DNA from: Limnephilus marmoratus | Taxonomy: Eukaryota > Arthropoda > Insecta > Trichoptera > Limnephilidae | Direction of reading: 5' to 3' | DNA: 64,000 bases | NCBI GenBank assembly: GCA_917880885.1 | Contig: OU862919.1 | Span: forward strand, 53,543,058 to 53,607,057 | Shown: positions 30,523-41,554 of the stretch, piece by piece | Position numbering within the stretch: the first letter of the stretch is position 1 | How the letters are laid out: each line of letters begins with the position of its first letter | The notes under the pieces: model-generated | Told to the model about the DNA's origin: nothing | The model's database searches: none | The model's input: only the letters and a program-made list of their open reading frames with translations | Position numbers and translations under genes: made by a program

Positions 30523-31142
30523 AGACTATGGACTTTCTGCAAGGAGACAATTTCGAAATTATCCATATTAACCCAATTAATAAGTGTCAAGACCTGTTGA
30601 AACAAGCAGTAAAAAATTGTAAAAGTGACATTTTTGTAAAGTTGAAAAATGATAAAAAATTAATTTTAAGTAACCCAGAGATTCCTAAGCTTTATAGTCT
30701 GTTAAAAATACATAAATTGAATAAACCAATTAGGCCAGTCGTTTCTAATTGTAATGCCCCAACTTTCAAAGTAGCATCAACATTAAATAATGTAATTACT
30801 AATACTAATGTATTCCAACCAACATACACCGTTAAGAATTCGGTAGAATTGGTTAATTATTTAAAGGATTTGGAAATCCCAAACCATGCTATGTTGGTTT
30901 CTTTCGATATAGTTAATTTATTTCCTAGTATTCCAATAGAAGAGAGTAAAACCATTATTAATAATTTGTTAAATTCTTCAACTTTGCCGAAAGACCTAAT
31001 TCATGATTTTACTTTATTATTTGATGTTATTTTTAAACAGAATTACTTTCAATTTAATAATACAATATTTAAACAAAAGGATGGCTTAGCTATGGGAAGT
31101 AGTACGAGTCCTTTGATTGCAGATATTTTGTTAATAATATAG
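30523..31142 (+). pseudogene. Penelope-like element PLE-d: reverse transcriptase, N-terminal half
   Basis: The 204-codon frame carries Penelope-type RT blocks in order: KLYSLLKIHK, RPVVSNCNAPTFKVA, SFDIVNLFPSIP (catalytic first aspartate) and DGLAMGSSTSPLIAD. It ends prematurely at 31140-31142. A single missing T in the ATTTTG run near 31126 shifts the frame; the +1 frame continues VNNIENKIF without interruption into the next feature. Penelope RTs are related to telomerase and copy their RNA at nicked targets. Confidence 0.9.
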
Positions 31143-32134
31143 AAAATAAGATTTTTAATAGCGGTGCGTTATTACTTAAAAATGTGTATTGTTGGAAAAG
31201 ATATGTTGACGATATATTTTGCATTTGGTTAGGTTCAGAAAGACAATTGAACATGTTCTTAAATTTTTTAAATAAATTACATAAAAACATTAAATTTACA
31301 CTGGAAATTGGTAAAGATAAGAGTTTAAATTTCTTGGATTTAAATTTAACATTAACAGGTACAAAAATAGATTTCAATATTTTCCGTAAAGATACCTATA
31401 CTGATATTGTTATACATAATTCTTCAAATCATCCCTTTTCTCAAAAACTAGCGGCTTTCCACTCTATGATTAATAGACTAATTACAATTCCTTTGTCAGC
31501 TCTTAACTATAATTTTGAATTAAATCTCATAAAGCAAATAGCAATTAATAATGGCTATTCTTCTAATTTCATAGATGAAATACTAAATAAAAAAATTAAA
31601 CAGAATTTTTTCAAATTATATATTTACCCTATTTCTAAAGATAACAATAAACATTGGCGTAGAATTTTATTTGTCGACAACGATACGTCAAAAATTATTA
31701 GTAAAAATATTCCCGGTACTATTCAACCAGCGTTTTACACAAATAACAAATTGAAGAAATATATACTCAACAATAAAGATAGCGAAATTAAAACCAAAAA
31801 ATCAGGGGTTTACAAACTCAATTGTAATGATTGTAGTTCGTTTTATATAGGTAGAACTTATAGAAACTTTGAGATTAGGGTTAAAGAGCACCTCAGTGCA
31901 CTAAATGGCAATAGCGATTCTGAGTTCGCAGACCATTTATTTAAATATGATCATAGCTTTGACATAAATTCAGGTCTTCAAATATTACATACAGGATATA
32001 AAACATCGCAAATCAATAATTTAGAAATTTTAGAAATAAGAAAAAATGTAAATTCCAAAGCTGACATAATTAATAAGCAAAAAATTTTTGTTAACCCTGT
32101 TTTAAATATCTTCCCACTTAACCGGCCTTTCTAA
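31130..32134 (+). pseudogene. Penelope-like element PLE-d: RT palm (YVDD), thumb and GIY-YIG endonuclease
   Basis: After the frameshift the protein shows KRYVDDIF (catalytic YVDD), NFLDLNLTL, FRKDTYTD, AFHSMINRL and AINNGY, all typical of Penelope thumbs. The C-terminal GIY-YIG nuclease follows: SGVYKLNCNDC near residue 207 counted from 31184, FYIGRT near 220, RVKEHLSAL, then NLEILEIRK. It is otherwise intact to its stop. Apart from the frameshift and the 5' inversion this is the best-preserved mobile gene in the window. Confidence 0.92.
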
Positions 32135-32240
32135 TAGCTTGGTAATCCCCAATTTTTCGAAACTCCCAGCATTGTCAACCCTTCCCCCTCCTTCAATTTC
32201 TTCTCTCCATATGTAATCTATAATTAATTTTTTAACTTTA

Positions 32241-32297
32241 GTATACTTTTATTCCTGAAGAAGTGAACATGGTTCACGAAACATGTTGATAGTATAA
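32241..32297 (+). ncRNA. Hammerhead ribozyme motif (PLE-d), copy 5
   Basis: The core CTGAAGA is followed by a perfect stem II (GTGAAC-ATG-GTTCAC), GAAA, palindromic ACATGT and cleavage triplet GTT (cut after 32287). Stem I pairs TC with GA at the core, then TATAC with GTATA beyond an internal loop. It lies about 110 bp after the GIY-YIG stop codon. The family knowledge that Penelope-like elements carry hammerheads supports the call. Confidence 0.75.
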
Positions 32298-32580
32298 AAT
32301 ATAAAAAATTAAGTGATGTAAACTAAGTTATTTTCTTTTAATAAATAAATAATGACATCACAAAGTAACAACCTTTTAGAAGAAGTTTTCTTCGAAAAAT
32401 TTATATTTTTTGTTCATTTATCAAAATAGCTTTCAGATTATTAGAATTCTTGTAAATTTCCAACTGCTCTAAAAGGAGTTTTCGGCCTCTAAGATAAAAC
32501 TAAAAGCACATAAATGTTTCATCATAAGTACCTATCTAGAAATAATACAAATGTATCGTCTGAATGTAGTATAACCACAG
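32298..32580. other. PLE-d 3' end and flanking AT-rich DNA
   Basis: After the ribozyme the element probably ends near 32345 (AAGTTATTTTCTTTTAATAA). The remainder is AT-rich with no feature seen. Confidence 0.4.
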
Positions 32581-32617
32581 TTTGATATGCCCTCCGAAGG
32601 CGAAACAGCTGTCTAGC
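32581..32617 (+). ncRNA. Degenerate hammerhead-like motif
   Basis: TTTGATATGCCCTCCGAAGG followed by CGAAACAGCTGTC keeps stem II (GCC/GGC), GAAA, a palindromic ACAGCTGT and a GTC triplet, but the expected CTGATGA has become TTGATA. It is probably the decayed 3' end of another Penelope-like family and is not expected to cleave. Confidence 0.5.
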
Positions 32618-33164
32618 TTAAAAATAATTACATAACAGAACTTGCTTATAAATAAACTGTTTTTATAAATTAAAGAATAATATATATATTGAATATATCA
32701 AATAAATAAAAAAAAATACATGTATTTTTCCCACTGTTATGTGCGCTACGATTGCCAATGAATAATAATAAGCAATAAGTATCCAGTGCAAATTCTGACT
32801 TAAAGTTTATTTTGTACCTTTGAATTGATGCATAAGTGAAGCATATAATTTAAATGATTAGAACACATAAACTATCAAATTAAAAGTTAGAGTTAAATCA
32901 CAAATTTTCCTCAATTAGGGAGGTATTTTAACATCAAGAACCGTTATAATTTGATGTTCATTAACCTAATTTCTTGATGTTTATTAAAATTATATTTAAA
33001 AAAACTTATAAGAATAACTTAATGCATTTTTTATTGTACGAGGATATGAGGAGGAATATAGGATAAGGACAGAAAATGCATTCAAAATATTCGTGCATTA
33101 ATTCGTGATTCCACGCATTATTTAATAAAAGTTATTATTGAAATGATTTATTTTAGGTAATTAA
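32618..33164. other. Non-coding, nothing recognised
   Basis: AT-rich sequence including TA-rich simple stretches. No ORF or repeat end recognised. Confidence 0.45.
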
Positions 33165-33332
33165 GTTGTTTTGCGCTACCTCCTTCCTAAGTCAAGGTTT
33201 CGAACAGCATTACAGTGTCCATTTTCAAGGCGGACGTATAATTACATGTCTACCATTACACATCTGTCCTGATAATGACACTGTACTGCAGTCCGAATCG
33301 TTGTCTAAAAAATGAGGTAGCACAACACGGCA
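33165..33332. mobile_element. Fold-back MITE, about 168 bp
   Basis: The left arm GTTGTTTTGCGCTACCTC and the complement of the right arm GTTGTGCTACCTC match, continuing inward with CAGCATTACAGTGTC versus CAGTACAGTGTC. A related single arm (GTTCGGACAGCGTTATAGTG) is found near 51455. It is non-coding. Confidence 0.65.
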
Positions 33333-33526
33333 TATTAACCCAAAAATAAATCACGATTATTCATTCGGCTGTAAAAATCTTTAATCGTATATACCTATCT
33401 TCAGAATTTAAAATAATGGGATTTGTTCAAAATGAAACGCAGTGTTTTCAAGGGAGTTGGTTCAGGTTCGGTTTTCCGGTTTCCCGGAAGGAAAGAAAAA
33501 AATAAAAACTTTAATTTACACAAATT
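33333..33526. other. Non-coding, nothing recognised
   Basis: AT-rich sequence between a MITE and a LINE 3' end. Confidence 0.35.
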
Positions 33527-33592
33527 GACAGCGCCCTTGAGGTGATTTTCCATAAAAACGGCGCTATACAAATTAGCCAATTATTATTATTA
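33527..33592 (+). repeat. CR1/L2-like LINE 3' terminus, copy 1
   Basis: CAGCGCCCTTGAGGTGATTT followed by an ACGGCGCTATACAAATTAGC block and (ATT)n is nearly identical to 58148-58213 and resembles 7737-7792. The small inverted pair GGCGC/GCGCC with an (ATT)n tail is typical of CR1/L2-type LINE ends. No coding part is attached here. Confidence 0.65.
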
Positions 33593-33879
33593 AATAAAAA
33601 AACCATCAATTATGTATGGCCTGGTCCCACAGACCCTACCACGCATGATTCTGGGAAAAAAAAATATCAGGCAAGCGGAGGGTTAATATACCTAAAAATG
33701 TTCCCTTAAAACATTTTTTTCTGGAACTCCGGTCAATTATTTGAAATGTTAAATTAAAATATTCATCCCTTATGGACAGGAAGATTCATTGAATTTTCCA
33801 TTTCTACCTTTTATTTGCGTGAGAAAAGATTCACTGGCATATTACTTTATTTTCGATTTTGAAGAAAAGGAAACCACGA

Positions 33880-34030
33880 TAAATTAAATTATTTGAAACA
33901 ACAATCTGTTTAATGAAACACAACAGTACTTCTGTTCAGTAACCACGAAATTCATTTCAATTGTTACGACAGATCTGTTTCACGTAACACAGCATCATCA
34001 GGGTACAAATGAAATACATTACATTTAATA
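33880..34030 (-). repeat. Penelope-like 3' end remnant with hammerhead-like core
   Basis: On the minus strand (34003 to 33961) CCTGATGATGCTGTGTTACG runs into TGAAACAGATCTGTCGTAAC. CTGATGA, GAAA, a palindromic ACAGATCTGT and a GTC triplet are present, but stem II does not pair well. It may be a decayed hammerhead. No coding sequence is adjacent. Confidence 0.4.
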
Positions 34031-36828
34031 TATTTAATCGGTAGAAAAATATACTTAATCACGTAGAAAATACTCACCGTATCGCCCTATTGAAAGATAT
34101 CGCATCACGTCGTGTCGTGGTAGTTTTATTAATCTACTTTGGGCATTTTTAGCAACCAGGTCTGAATAGCTTAATCTACTTCCCAAAATTTCTTTTTTCC
34201 ATCACTTTCCCCTCTCCAAATCCATAAACCTTACAACTTCCCTCAAATTAAATAGCCGTAGTCCCACTGGCTCCGAATATTTGGGAAACTGTGCGGTAGT
34301 ACCTAGCTTATTACAAAATTATTCGAATTTCCAATAAAAAAATAGAACTTCCAACAACTGATTTTTATGATTTTTTTAAACGTTTTGCGTTCTTTCTTTT
34401 TTCCTTTGAATATTTAGATTTTTCAATTGAGTTTTCGTGTAGCATTGAGCCTTTGAGAACATTGCTTCTTATCTTTGAAGCCAGAATTTATGCTGAAAAG
34501 TATTTCGCTCATTCAGTTTCAAGTGTGTCGTTTGCCCCTTTTGTGGAGATTTCCCTCGTTTCTGGGTTAAAATACGTTAATTCCATTAAAGGAGCGAGTG
34601 CTCGAAATTTAGCTGAAAGCGAATGCGAACTATGGGCCACTATTCTCCTTCAAGTGCTCACTGCTCGCTTTCTCCGTAAGGCGGAGAACGAGGGCGTACT
34701 CGGTGTAATGCGTTAGACTTTAGGGATTGTTCAACCAAACAACTTTTACTAATCTTAGTGTGTTCTGGTGTAAGAACCGGAGTACAGAACACACGGGGAA
34801 CGTGAGCTCTGTAGGTACTCCGATCGTGGCGCATTTCTGTAAAGAGGTTTATGAATCGGCAAGGGGTTGGTATGAATCAGCTAAGCATTCCACGCGCTGA
34901 TGTGCTGGTTGACTTATAATTTTATGCGACAGATTTGTAGACGTAAAAAGATATTCCCGCTAAAAAGTTCACCTGAAATTAATGTGGATTTTCAACCATT
35001 ACGGAAATTGTAGAGTAGTTTTTGAGTTATCAAATTGTTAGAATATTTGCGAAAAGACGTGTTATTTATGATATTTTTGGGAGTCAAACTTTTTTATGAA
35101 ACATTTTCAAATAAAACTGTTTTTTATGAGTTTCCGGGGTGTCAGAGTAAAAACAAACATCCTCAATGAGATACTCTTTACGACATTCTCAAAAAATAAT
35201 GATTTAAAGTTTTTTTTATTTAGCTTTGGTGCTGTGCATTTCTTTTCTAACCGTTGAAATACCGCATTGATCCAGTAAAAGACGTTTTTCAACACACTAA
35301 ACGATCAAGCCACTCTCAAGTGAAATATACAACGTTTCAAGTCGTTCATTCTAAATATTTCCTGTCCCATTCATTTTCATAGGATCACAAATAAATTTAT
35401 ATTTAGGGCGTAATAATATGCTGAATGCATTCTCACAAAGAGCCCGAACATACCGTCTTCAAACCAGAAATAATATCAAGGATGTAATAACCTATTAAAG
35501 AACGCTTTTGTCTGAAATCAAATTATATGTATAAACATTTTATTGTCTTCTAAGAGTTTCTTACAATATTTGAAGAGTAAATATAAGTCATTTGAGGAAT
35601 ATGATTCACTACACTTCCCGATTTTCATATCAGGCTCATCAAGGAATGTCTTTATTACGAAGAAAATAAGGAAAATATATAGTTTTATAGCTCACCGTAT
35701 CCCGATAGTGCAGATTTACGGCAAATCAATACGTCCTCGAAGATTCTTGGTTTCAATGGAATTCCCATAATATGAGACAAAAATACTTATTTTATAGTCT
35801 TTGTACCCAAGTTTGATCCGAAGGGATTGTGTAGTAAAATGATTCTTGTATAAATGCGAATATAAAAATAAACTCGCTTCGATTTCGGAAGACAAAAGAT
35901 TTTTACTCTCAGAAACGTGTCCGTGTCGTAAAAAACTTGGCTGAATTGTTCGAGTCAAAATAGCGTAACAAAGTGAACATCTATCAATCTTATTGGCGAG
36001 AGCCAGGGGGACTATGACGTCTCCTCTCAATACATCTTTGCGATTATAAGTAGATAGACAATGGAGGAAGGAAAGGAGAAGGGACAAAATAAAGCTTTAC
36101 CACCTTGTTATTTCTATATTCTGTTTTTATTAAATTAGTTAATTTAAGAAAAAAACTAAATTATTTGCGGTTCGGTCCGTTCGGTCTGAAAAATTGCTAA
36201 ATTATGCACACGGAGCGTGGATTAACTTACTCTTAAATATAACTTTTTTTACTACGAAATAAATTTTTAAAAATCTCGAAAAAGCAATTTTGAGGCGTGC
36301 ATGTTAAAAATGCATTTAAAACAGCTTATCGGAAAAAGTTTTAACTTGACAGATAAAATGTTAAATATACTATTTCTGTTGCTTTACGTCCCTACACCTT
36401 TGTAATTGGCGAGTGGGCTCTTAACTCTTTAAAAATATGTGTGTGTTAAATTTTTACCGAGTTCTTTACGAATTTATGGTTATCTATACTATTTTATATT
36501 GGTTTTTTAAACAAAATATTTTTATAATTGAATTCCTCTAGTATGCAAGATTCCAAACTTTATAAAAGTATATACAATAAGAGACGAAAACGCTGGAATA
36601 AAAAAAAAGTTTTGAGTACTAAGATTTAGAGTACAGGCCTTTCCGTTTAGCAGAACGTGTTTTTCAAATAATCGAGGAGATACGTTGGTTCTAAATAAAT
36701 CTAAATATTTATAATAGGTACTATCAACAAAATGAAAACAGAAAAAAATAGACAGTGAAAATGCCGAATGTTTGAAATGTGTAAATGTGGATAGCTTGTT
36801 TAATTTTGTGGTACCTAATGCTTTTTTT
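34031..36828. other. 2.8 kb without assigned features
   Basis: The longest frame is 35716-36087 on the minus strand (123 codons), which has no motif I recognise. A shorter plus frame is at 34453-34716 (87 codons). Composition is AT-rich. I saw no repeat termini. This is the longest interval without mobile-element signatures and could hold unique host DNA. Confidence 0.5.
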
Positions 36829-37258
36829 TAGCAGAATGTGATGAATTTTAGTATAATGTGATGAATTTCAGTATAATGTGATGAATATCAGTATAATGTG
36901 ATTATAATTTGATGAATTTCAGTATTATGTGATGAATTTCAGTATAATGTGATGAATTTCAGTATAATGTGATGAATTTCAGTATAATGTGATGAATTTC
37001 AGTATAATGTGATGAATTTCAGTATAATGTGTTGAATTTCAGTATAATGTGATGAATTTCAGTATAATGTGATGAATTTCAGTATAATGTGATGAATTTC
37101 AGTATAATGTGATGAATTTCAGTATAATGTGTTGAATTTCAGTATAATGTGATGAATTTCAGTATAATGTGATGAATTTCAGTATAATGTGATGAATTTC
37201 AGTATAATGTGATGAATTTCAGTATAATGTGATGAATTTCAGCATAGTGCGATGAATT
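36829..37258. repeat. Tandem array of a 20-bp unit, about 21 copies
   Basis: The unit AGTATAATGTGATGAATTTC repeats with a strict 20-bp period (three units per 60 bp) from about 36960 to 37240. Earlier units near 36835-36950 are less regular. Only scattered substitutions occur (for example TGTTGAATTTC). There are no spacers, so this is a minisatellite and not a CRISPR array. Confidence 0.95.
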
Positions 37259-37301
37259 TTGGCTTCTTTTCTAGTTTCGGCCGAAATTGAAACAGACAAA
37301 A

Positions 37302-37570
37302 CTTTCACATGTAGCAATCAGTGTGTATTATACATAATTATAATTTGAATAAATAACTTTATTTAAATACCGTTTTATTGAGTATATAAAATATAGAACA
37401 ATCGATTTCGGTTCCGCTTGAACCTTCTTTTGGGTTTCATAAAACCATAGTAAAATAATTATTAAACATAGGATTACAGTGCATAGGAAACAGAAGAAGG
37501 AGAGAGAACATAAACTTTATCGTAGGGGTGAGGGGGAGGTAAGTAAGAGAGAGAGGGGGTTATAGTAGGT
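37302..37570 (-). repeat. Penelope-like 3' end (PLE-e)
   Basis: The terminal TTTCACATGTAGCAATCAGT block, an AT-rich segment, a hammerhead-like remnant (37396-37440) and a purine-rich stretch with GGAGAGAGAACATAAACTTT match the 3' part of PLE-c at 16477-16750. No RT or GIY-YIG coding remains adjacent that I can read with confidence. Confidence 0.6.
37396..37440 (-). ncRNA. Degenerate hammerhead-like motif (PLE-e)
   Basis: The minus strand retains stem II (GGTTC...GGAACC), GAAA and a TCGAT segment in place of stem III, but CTGANGA has decayed to CAAAAGA. It corresponds in position to the intact motif in PLE-c. It is predicted inactive. Confidence 0.6.
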
Positions 37571-37717
37571 TTAGAGAAAGGGAAAGTGAAGGAGAACGTG
37601 TATAAAATTTTGCCATTCGTTAAAACCTTGAAAAATCGTGGGATATTTTAATTGTCCCTGGATGATCGCATGAGAAATGTGGAGATCCGTAAATAATGCA
37701 AAGCTGATGTTAGCATA
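37571..37717. other. Short unassigned stretch
   Basis: Between the Penelope-like end and the RTE fragment; no feature identified. Confidence 0.3.
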
Positions 37718-38040
37718 ATGACTAAGATTAAGAAAGGAACCCTCAGATGGTATGGGCATGTAGAGCGAATGAACGAAGAAAGTCGTGTGAGAAGAATATA
37801 TGACGCAAATGTGAATGGTAGAAGTCGGGGAAGCCCGAGGAAGACATGGTACGATCAAGTTAATCAGATACTTGAGTCGGGCCATGTCGAAAGTCAGAAT
37901 TATAGAAGAGTATGGATGAGACGATGAATGAATGTGAATGAGGCGAAGAGTGTGTGCCAAGACCGAGTTGTTTGTCGGTTCGTCTTCTCTGCCTACCCCA
38001 GTGGAGAAACGGCATGATGATTGGTTAGTTAGGATAGGTT
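37718..38040 (+). pseudogene. RTE-type LINE ORF2 C-terminal fragment
   Basis: The frame reads GTLRWYGHVERMNEESRVRR, then SRGSPRKTWYDQVNQIL, the LRW.GHV.RM and GRP.KTW..QV blocks that end RTE/R1-type ORF2 proteins in many invertebrates. Beyond the stop a CTGCCTACCCCAGTGG block follows, and the element ends near the GGTTAGGATAGGTTAGG tract at 38040. A related but inverted copy lies at 56068-56255. Confidence 0.75.
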
Positions 38041-38390
38041 AGGAAGCCGAAAGCATTTAATAAAAAAATATTTGCCTTAGCATCATTGCCTTTCAAAAAG
38101 AAAATTATCTTTCGAATAACTAGCTAACTTGAAAAATTAAAACCTTTATCAACATCTGCCAAACATTTAAACAAAAGGAATACATATCTTAATAAAAAAT
38201 ATTAACTCGTGAAAATGTTGGTACCTACTTCATCGTTCGTCTGATACGATTTAAACTTATCAGTTCCAATTTGTAAAATAAAAGATCATGGTGTTTGAAT
38301 AATTTTGCGCAGTATACGCAATTTTATAAATTTCAAATCATGCACCCATGCACCGATAACCGAAATTATGATGTTTAATAACGCATATTT
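38041..38390. other. Non-coding, nothing recognised
   Basis: AT-rich leader to the 107-bp array. The frame 38286-38489 overlaps the array and is not a gene. Confidence 0.4.
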
Positions 38391-39140
38391 TATCATGAAA
38401 GCCTTGTTAATGTTGTATCTGTAACTTAACCCCTTTGGGGATCGGACATGGACGGAACAACATGTTTTTACACGCTTTGGCAAACACATTATTATTTTAT
38501 CATGAAAGCCTTGTTAATGTTGTATCTGTAACTTAACCCCTTTGGGGATCGGACATGGACGGAACAACATGTTTTTACACGCTTTGGCAAACACATTATT
38601 ATTTTATCATGAAAGCCTTGTTAATGTTGTATCTGTAACTTAACCCCTTTGGGGATCGGACATGGACGGAACAACATGTTTTTACACGCTTTGGCAAACA
38701 CATTATTATTTTATCATGAAAGCCTTGTTAATGTTGTATCTGTAACTTAACCCCTTTGGGGATCGGACATGGACGGAACAACATGTTTTTACACGCTTTG
38801 GCAAACACATTATTATTTTATCATGAAAGCCTTGTTAATGTTGTATCTGTAACTTAACCCCTTTGGGGATCGGACATGGACGGAACAACATGTTTTTACA
38901 CGCTTTGGCAAACACATTATTATTTTATCATGAAAGCCTTGTTAATGTTGTATCTGTAACTTAACCCCTTTGGGGATCGGACATGGACGGAACAACATGT
39001 TTTTACACGCTTTGGCAAACACATTATTATTTTATCATGAAAGCCTTGTTAATGTTGTATCTGTAACTTAACCCCTTTGGGGATCGGACATGGACGGAAC
39101 AACATGTTTTTACACGCTTTGGCAAACACATTATTATTTT
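38391..39140. repeat. Tandem array, 7 copies of a 107-bp unit
   Basis: TATCATGAAAGCCTTGTTAA begins at 38391, 38498, 38605, 38712, 38819, 38926 and 39033, an exact 107-bp period with copies identical by eye. Each unit contains TTAACCCCTTTGGGGATCGG and AACAACATGTTTTT. Junctions read TTATTATTTTA, and the array is bounded by ATTTTA, exactly as for the 112-bp array at 14295-15084. Confidence 0.9.
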
Positions 39141-39361
39141 AAAAGTGAATTCCTAAAACTTCTGAATGCGTTATTACAGCTGTCACGCAATGGTTAAAGA
39201 GTCTGAACTTATATTCAAACAGTAATAGAAACGTGTTATTTTTATACTTCTGTCTGTTTTGAAAAACTCTCTCCATTACGAAAACTTTTTAGAATAACTA
39301 AACAAAATTTTCCTGTAGTTATGCATACATTATACATTTCGCCTCCTGTTCTGAGATTCTA
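39141..39361. other. Non-coding, nothing recognised
   Basis: AT-rich sequence after the array. Confidence 0.35.
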
Positions 39362-39504
39362 AGGATGCGTATAAATAGGTCGGTATTACCGCGAACTGAT
39401 GCACGAATTACGGAAAAGGAACGAAGCGACCGCAAATGGCGTTTCGCGCATTTTGCCACAATTCGTGGCTTGGTTCGCGTTTACGTTCGCAAATGTATAC
39501 GCAA
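39362..39504. mobile_element. Probable MITE with about 50-bp inverted repeats
   Basis: GATGCGTATAAATAGG ... GCGAACTGATGCACGAATTA on the left corresponds to the complement of the right side, GTTGCGTATACATTTG ... GCGAACCAAGCCACGAATTG. The element is GC-richer than its flanks and non-coding. Target duplication not resolved. Confidence 0.55.
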
Positions 39505-40364
39505 CATTTATTAGATGAAATGCTGATTTAATTTTAATGCTCTTTTGAATAAAATATGGAGCACGAAATGAATAACTTTATAACTGTATAAGTCAATTAA
39601 AACCTAAAATTTACAACGATTTTTGTGGGTAAATCAACAAAGTATATTTGTACTGTCACTGTCTCTGATGTTTTAACATTAATATTTTGACTTGTTCAAT
39701 GATTGGAAGTAAAAATAATCTTTACTTATTATTTAATTATTTACTAATTATATATTTTGTATTAGTTTTCTTTATACATTTATCATGATGTCAATTATTA
39801 TCAACATGTCAATTATTTTGGTTAAATAAGAGTGTTGTATTTATTTTTGGAATAACTTATTAGTATGGGTATATAGATAATTGGAAGAAGTTAAGACAAT
39901 CACAGCAATTTCATAAATTTTTGTCGTATGGAGGCACTGCTGAAACCCAGCTGCATTCCAGGAGAAATCCGGAATTGTAGCTGAGCAGTCACCTTTTCAT
40001 CAATAGACTCAATGATAAAATAACAAAATGTATAATACTGTAAAAAATCTATTGATGAATATAAACGTTTTTTACGCACCAGATTTAAATGTCCGGGTTA
40101 AATTTTCCCCACAGGAAAAACTAAACCCTTTCATACACTTCCTAAATGATCATCTAGTGAATCCACGCTATGCAATTGCACTAGGTATATAAGTATTATA
40201 AATACAAAACAATACAAGAACAACATGTCAACCTACCAGAGACCAAATGGGAAAATAATTCACCGACTCCAGATATTTTCATATCAGAGGGTTCGGCTCA
40301 GTGGAATTCCTAATTGAACCTATAATTTTTTTGTATTTCTTGGGCACTGACTATGTAACAATTT
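39505..40364. other. Non-coding, nothing recognised
   Basis: About 860 bp of AT-rich DNA without features I can support. Confidence 0.45.
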
Positions 40365-41400
40365 CTAGACATTTTTGTTTTGAAAAGTTTTATTTTTCGA
40401 TGTACATTTGTTACTTTTAATTTTATATTTTTTTGCTACCGGTTTCGACACGTCCGTATCATTAACTAGCAAACTTAAAAACTGTAAACCTATAAACCCT
40501 ACTGATCCCTCAATAATAATATTTAAAAAATCTTTTGTAATCCTACGCGTATTTAAAATGACTGATTTTTGCATTTTTATATATAAATTCTTTGACAAAT
40601 CTAATATGCCTAAATTTTGAATGAGAGACCTAGGTATAATGCCAGTAGCCGAAATAACAAATGGTAATATTTTTATAGTCTGAGAATGCCAAATTCTTTT
40701 AATCTCATTTCCTAAATCTGTGTATTTTCTTATTTTTTCAGAAACAGTTTTTTGAAAGAATTTGGAATAGCTGCATCAATGACATAAGTTATTTTTTTTT
40801 AATTTTGTCATGTAAAACTATATCAGGTCTATTATGACTAATTGTTCTGTCTGTTAGTACAGTTTTGTCATAATATATTTTATAAAATTCATTTTCTAAA
40901 AATGAATTTGGTTCATATTTATAATATGGTACTACATTACGGCAATCAATCAAGTTATGTTTAATTACCAAACTTTGGTGAATTATTTTTACAACCTGAT
41001 TGTGCCTAAATGTATACTCGGACGGCGCTAGTATAGAACATCCCGATATAATATGTTCTATAGTTTCCGGAAAAGCCAAACATTTTCTACATAAATCATT
41101 AATTTGATTTATATCTTTGATTATATGCTCCCTATAATTTTTAGTATTAATGACTCTATCTTGAATGGCAAGCATAAATCCTTCTATTTCTGCGCTCAAC
41201 TCTCCAATACCCAACCATTTGTTTGACGAAAGTTTGTCAACAAACGTTTGGTTGAGATAATTGAAGTGTTTTGCGTGAATAATTTTATTTGACCAGGAAT
41301 CTAATAATTTCTGGTTAGTATTTATAAGAATGTTGGCATTCTTGTCATATAAATTTAAAGGTGTAATATTATTATTATTATATTCTAAACGATTCAATGT
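40365..41400 (-). pseudogene. LINE with restriction-like endonuclease, C-terminal part
   Basis: The minus-strand frame 41397-40789 contains WLGIGELSAEIEGFMLAIQD, a zinc-knuckle CRKCLAFPETIEHIISGC, and DRTISHNRPDIVLHDK. After a frameshift comes VIDAAIP. C-x2-C...H...C followed by RPD...D..IP is the signature of restriction-like-endonuclease LINEs (R2/R4/NeSL-type groups). A further frame (40598-40365, preceded by IKRIWHSQTIKILPFVI and IPRSLIQNLGIL) is the C-terminus. The RT itself is missing (5' truncation near 41400). The subclade is not determined. Confidence 0.7.
40434..40465 (-). ncRNA. Hammerhead-like remnant inside LINE C-terminus
   Basis: On the minus strand TGATACGGACGTGTCGAAAC runs into CGGTAGC, keeping GAAACCGGT with its palindrome and part of a stem II, but the CTGANGA box is only TGATAC. 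It lies within the frame that encodes DVSKPV. It may be a decayed ribozyme or a chance similarity. Confidence 0.35.
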
Positions 41401-41554
41401 ACCTACCGATGCGAAAAGGGGGAAACAATTTTTTCGCTTCTTGTCTTATCTATATAAATATAAATCAATGGGGATCGTTCAAGTTTTAAAAATGGCAAAA
41501 AAAAAATTGGAATAACAATTAGTAAAACCTCAATTGTAATTTTTAGCTATTGAA
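41401..41554. other. Short unassigned stretch
   Basis: AT-rich sequence between the LINE and a tRNA-like fragment; no feature seen. Confidence 0.3.

Noticed and set aside
36829..37258. Short regular repeats that might suggest a CRISPR array
   Set aside because: The 20-bp units are directly adjacent with no unique spacers, and the surrounding DNA is eukaryotic transposon sequence. It is a minisatellite.
37571..37960. Minus-strand frame of 129 codons
   Set aside because: It is antisense to the RTE C-terminal fragment and to flanking non-coding DNA.
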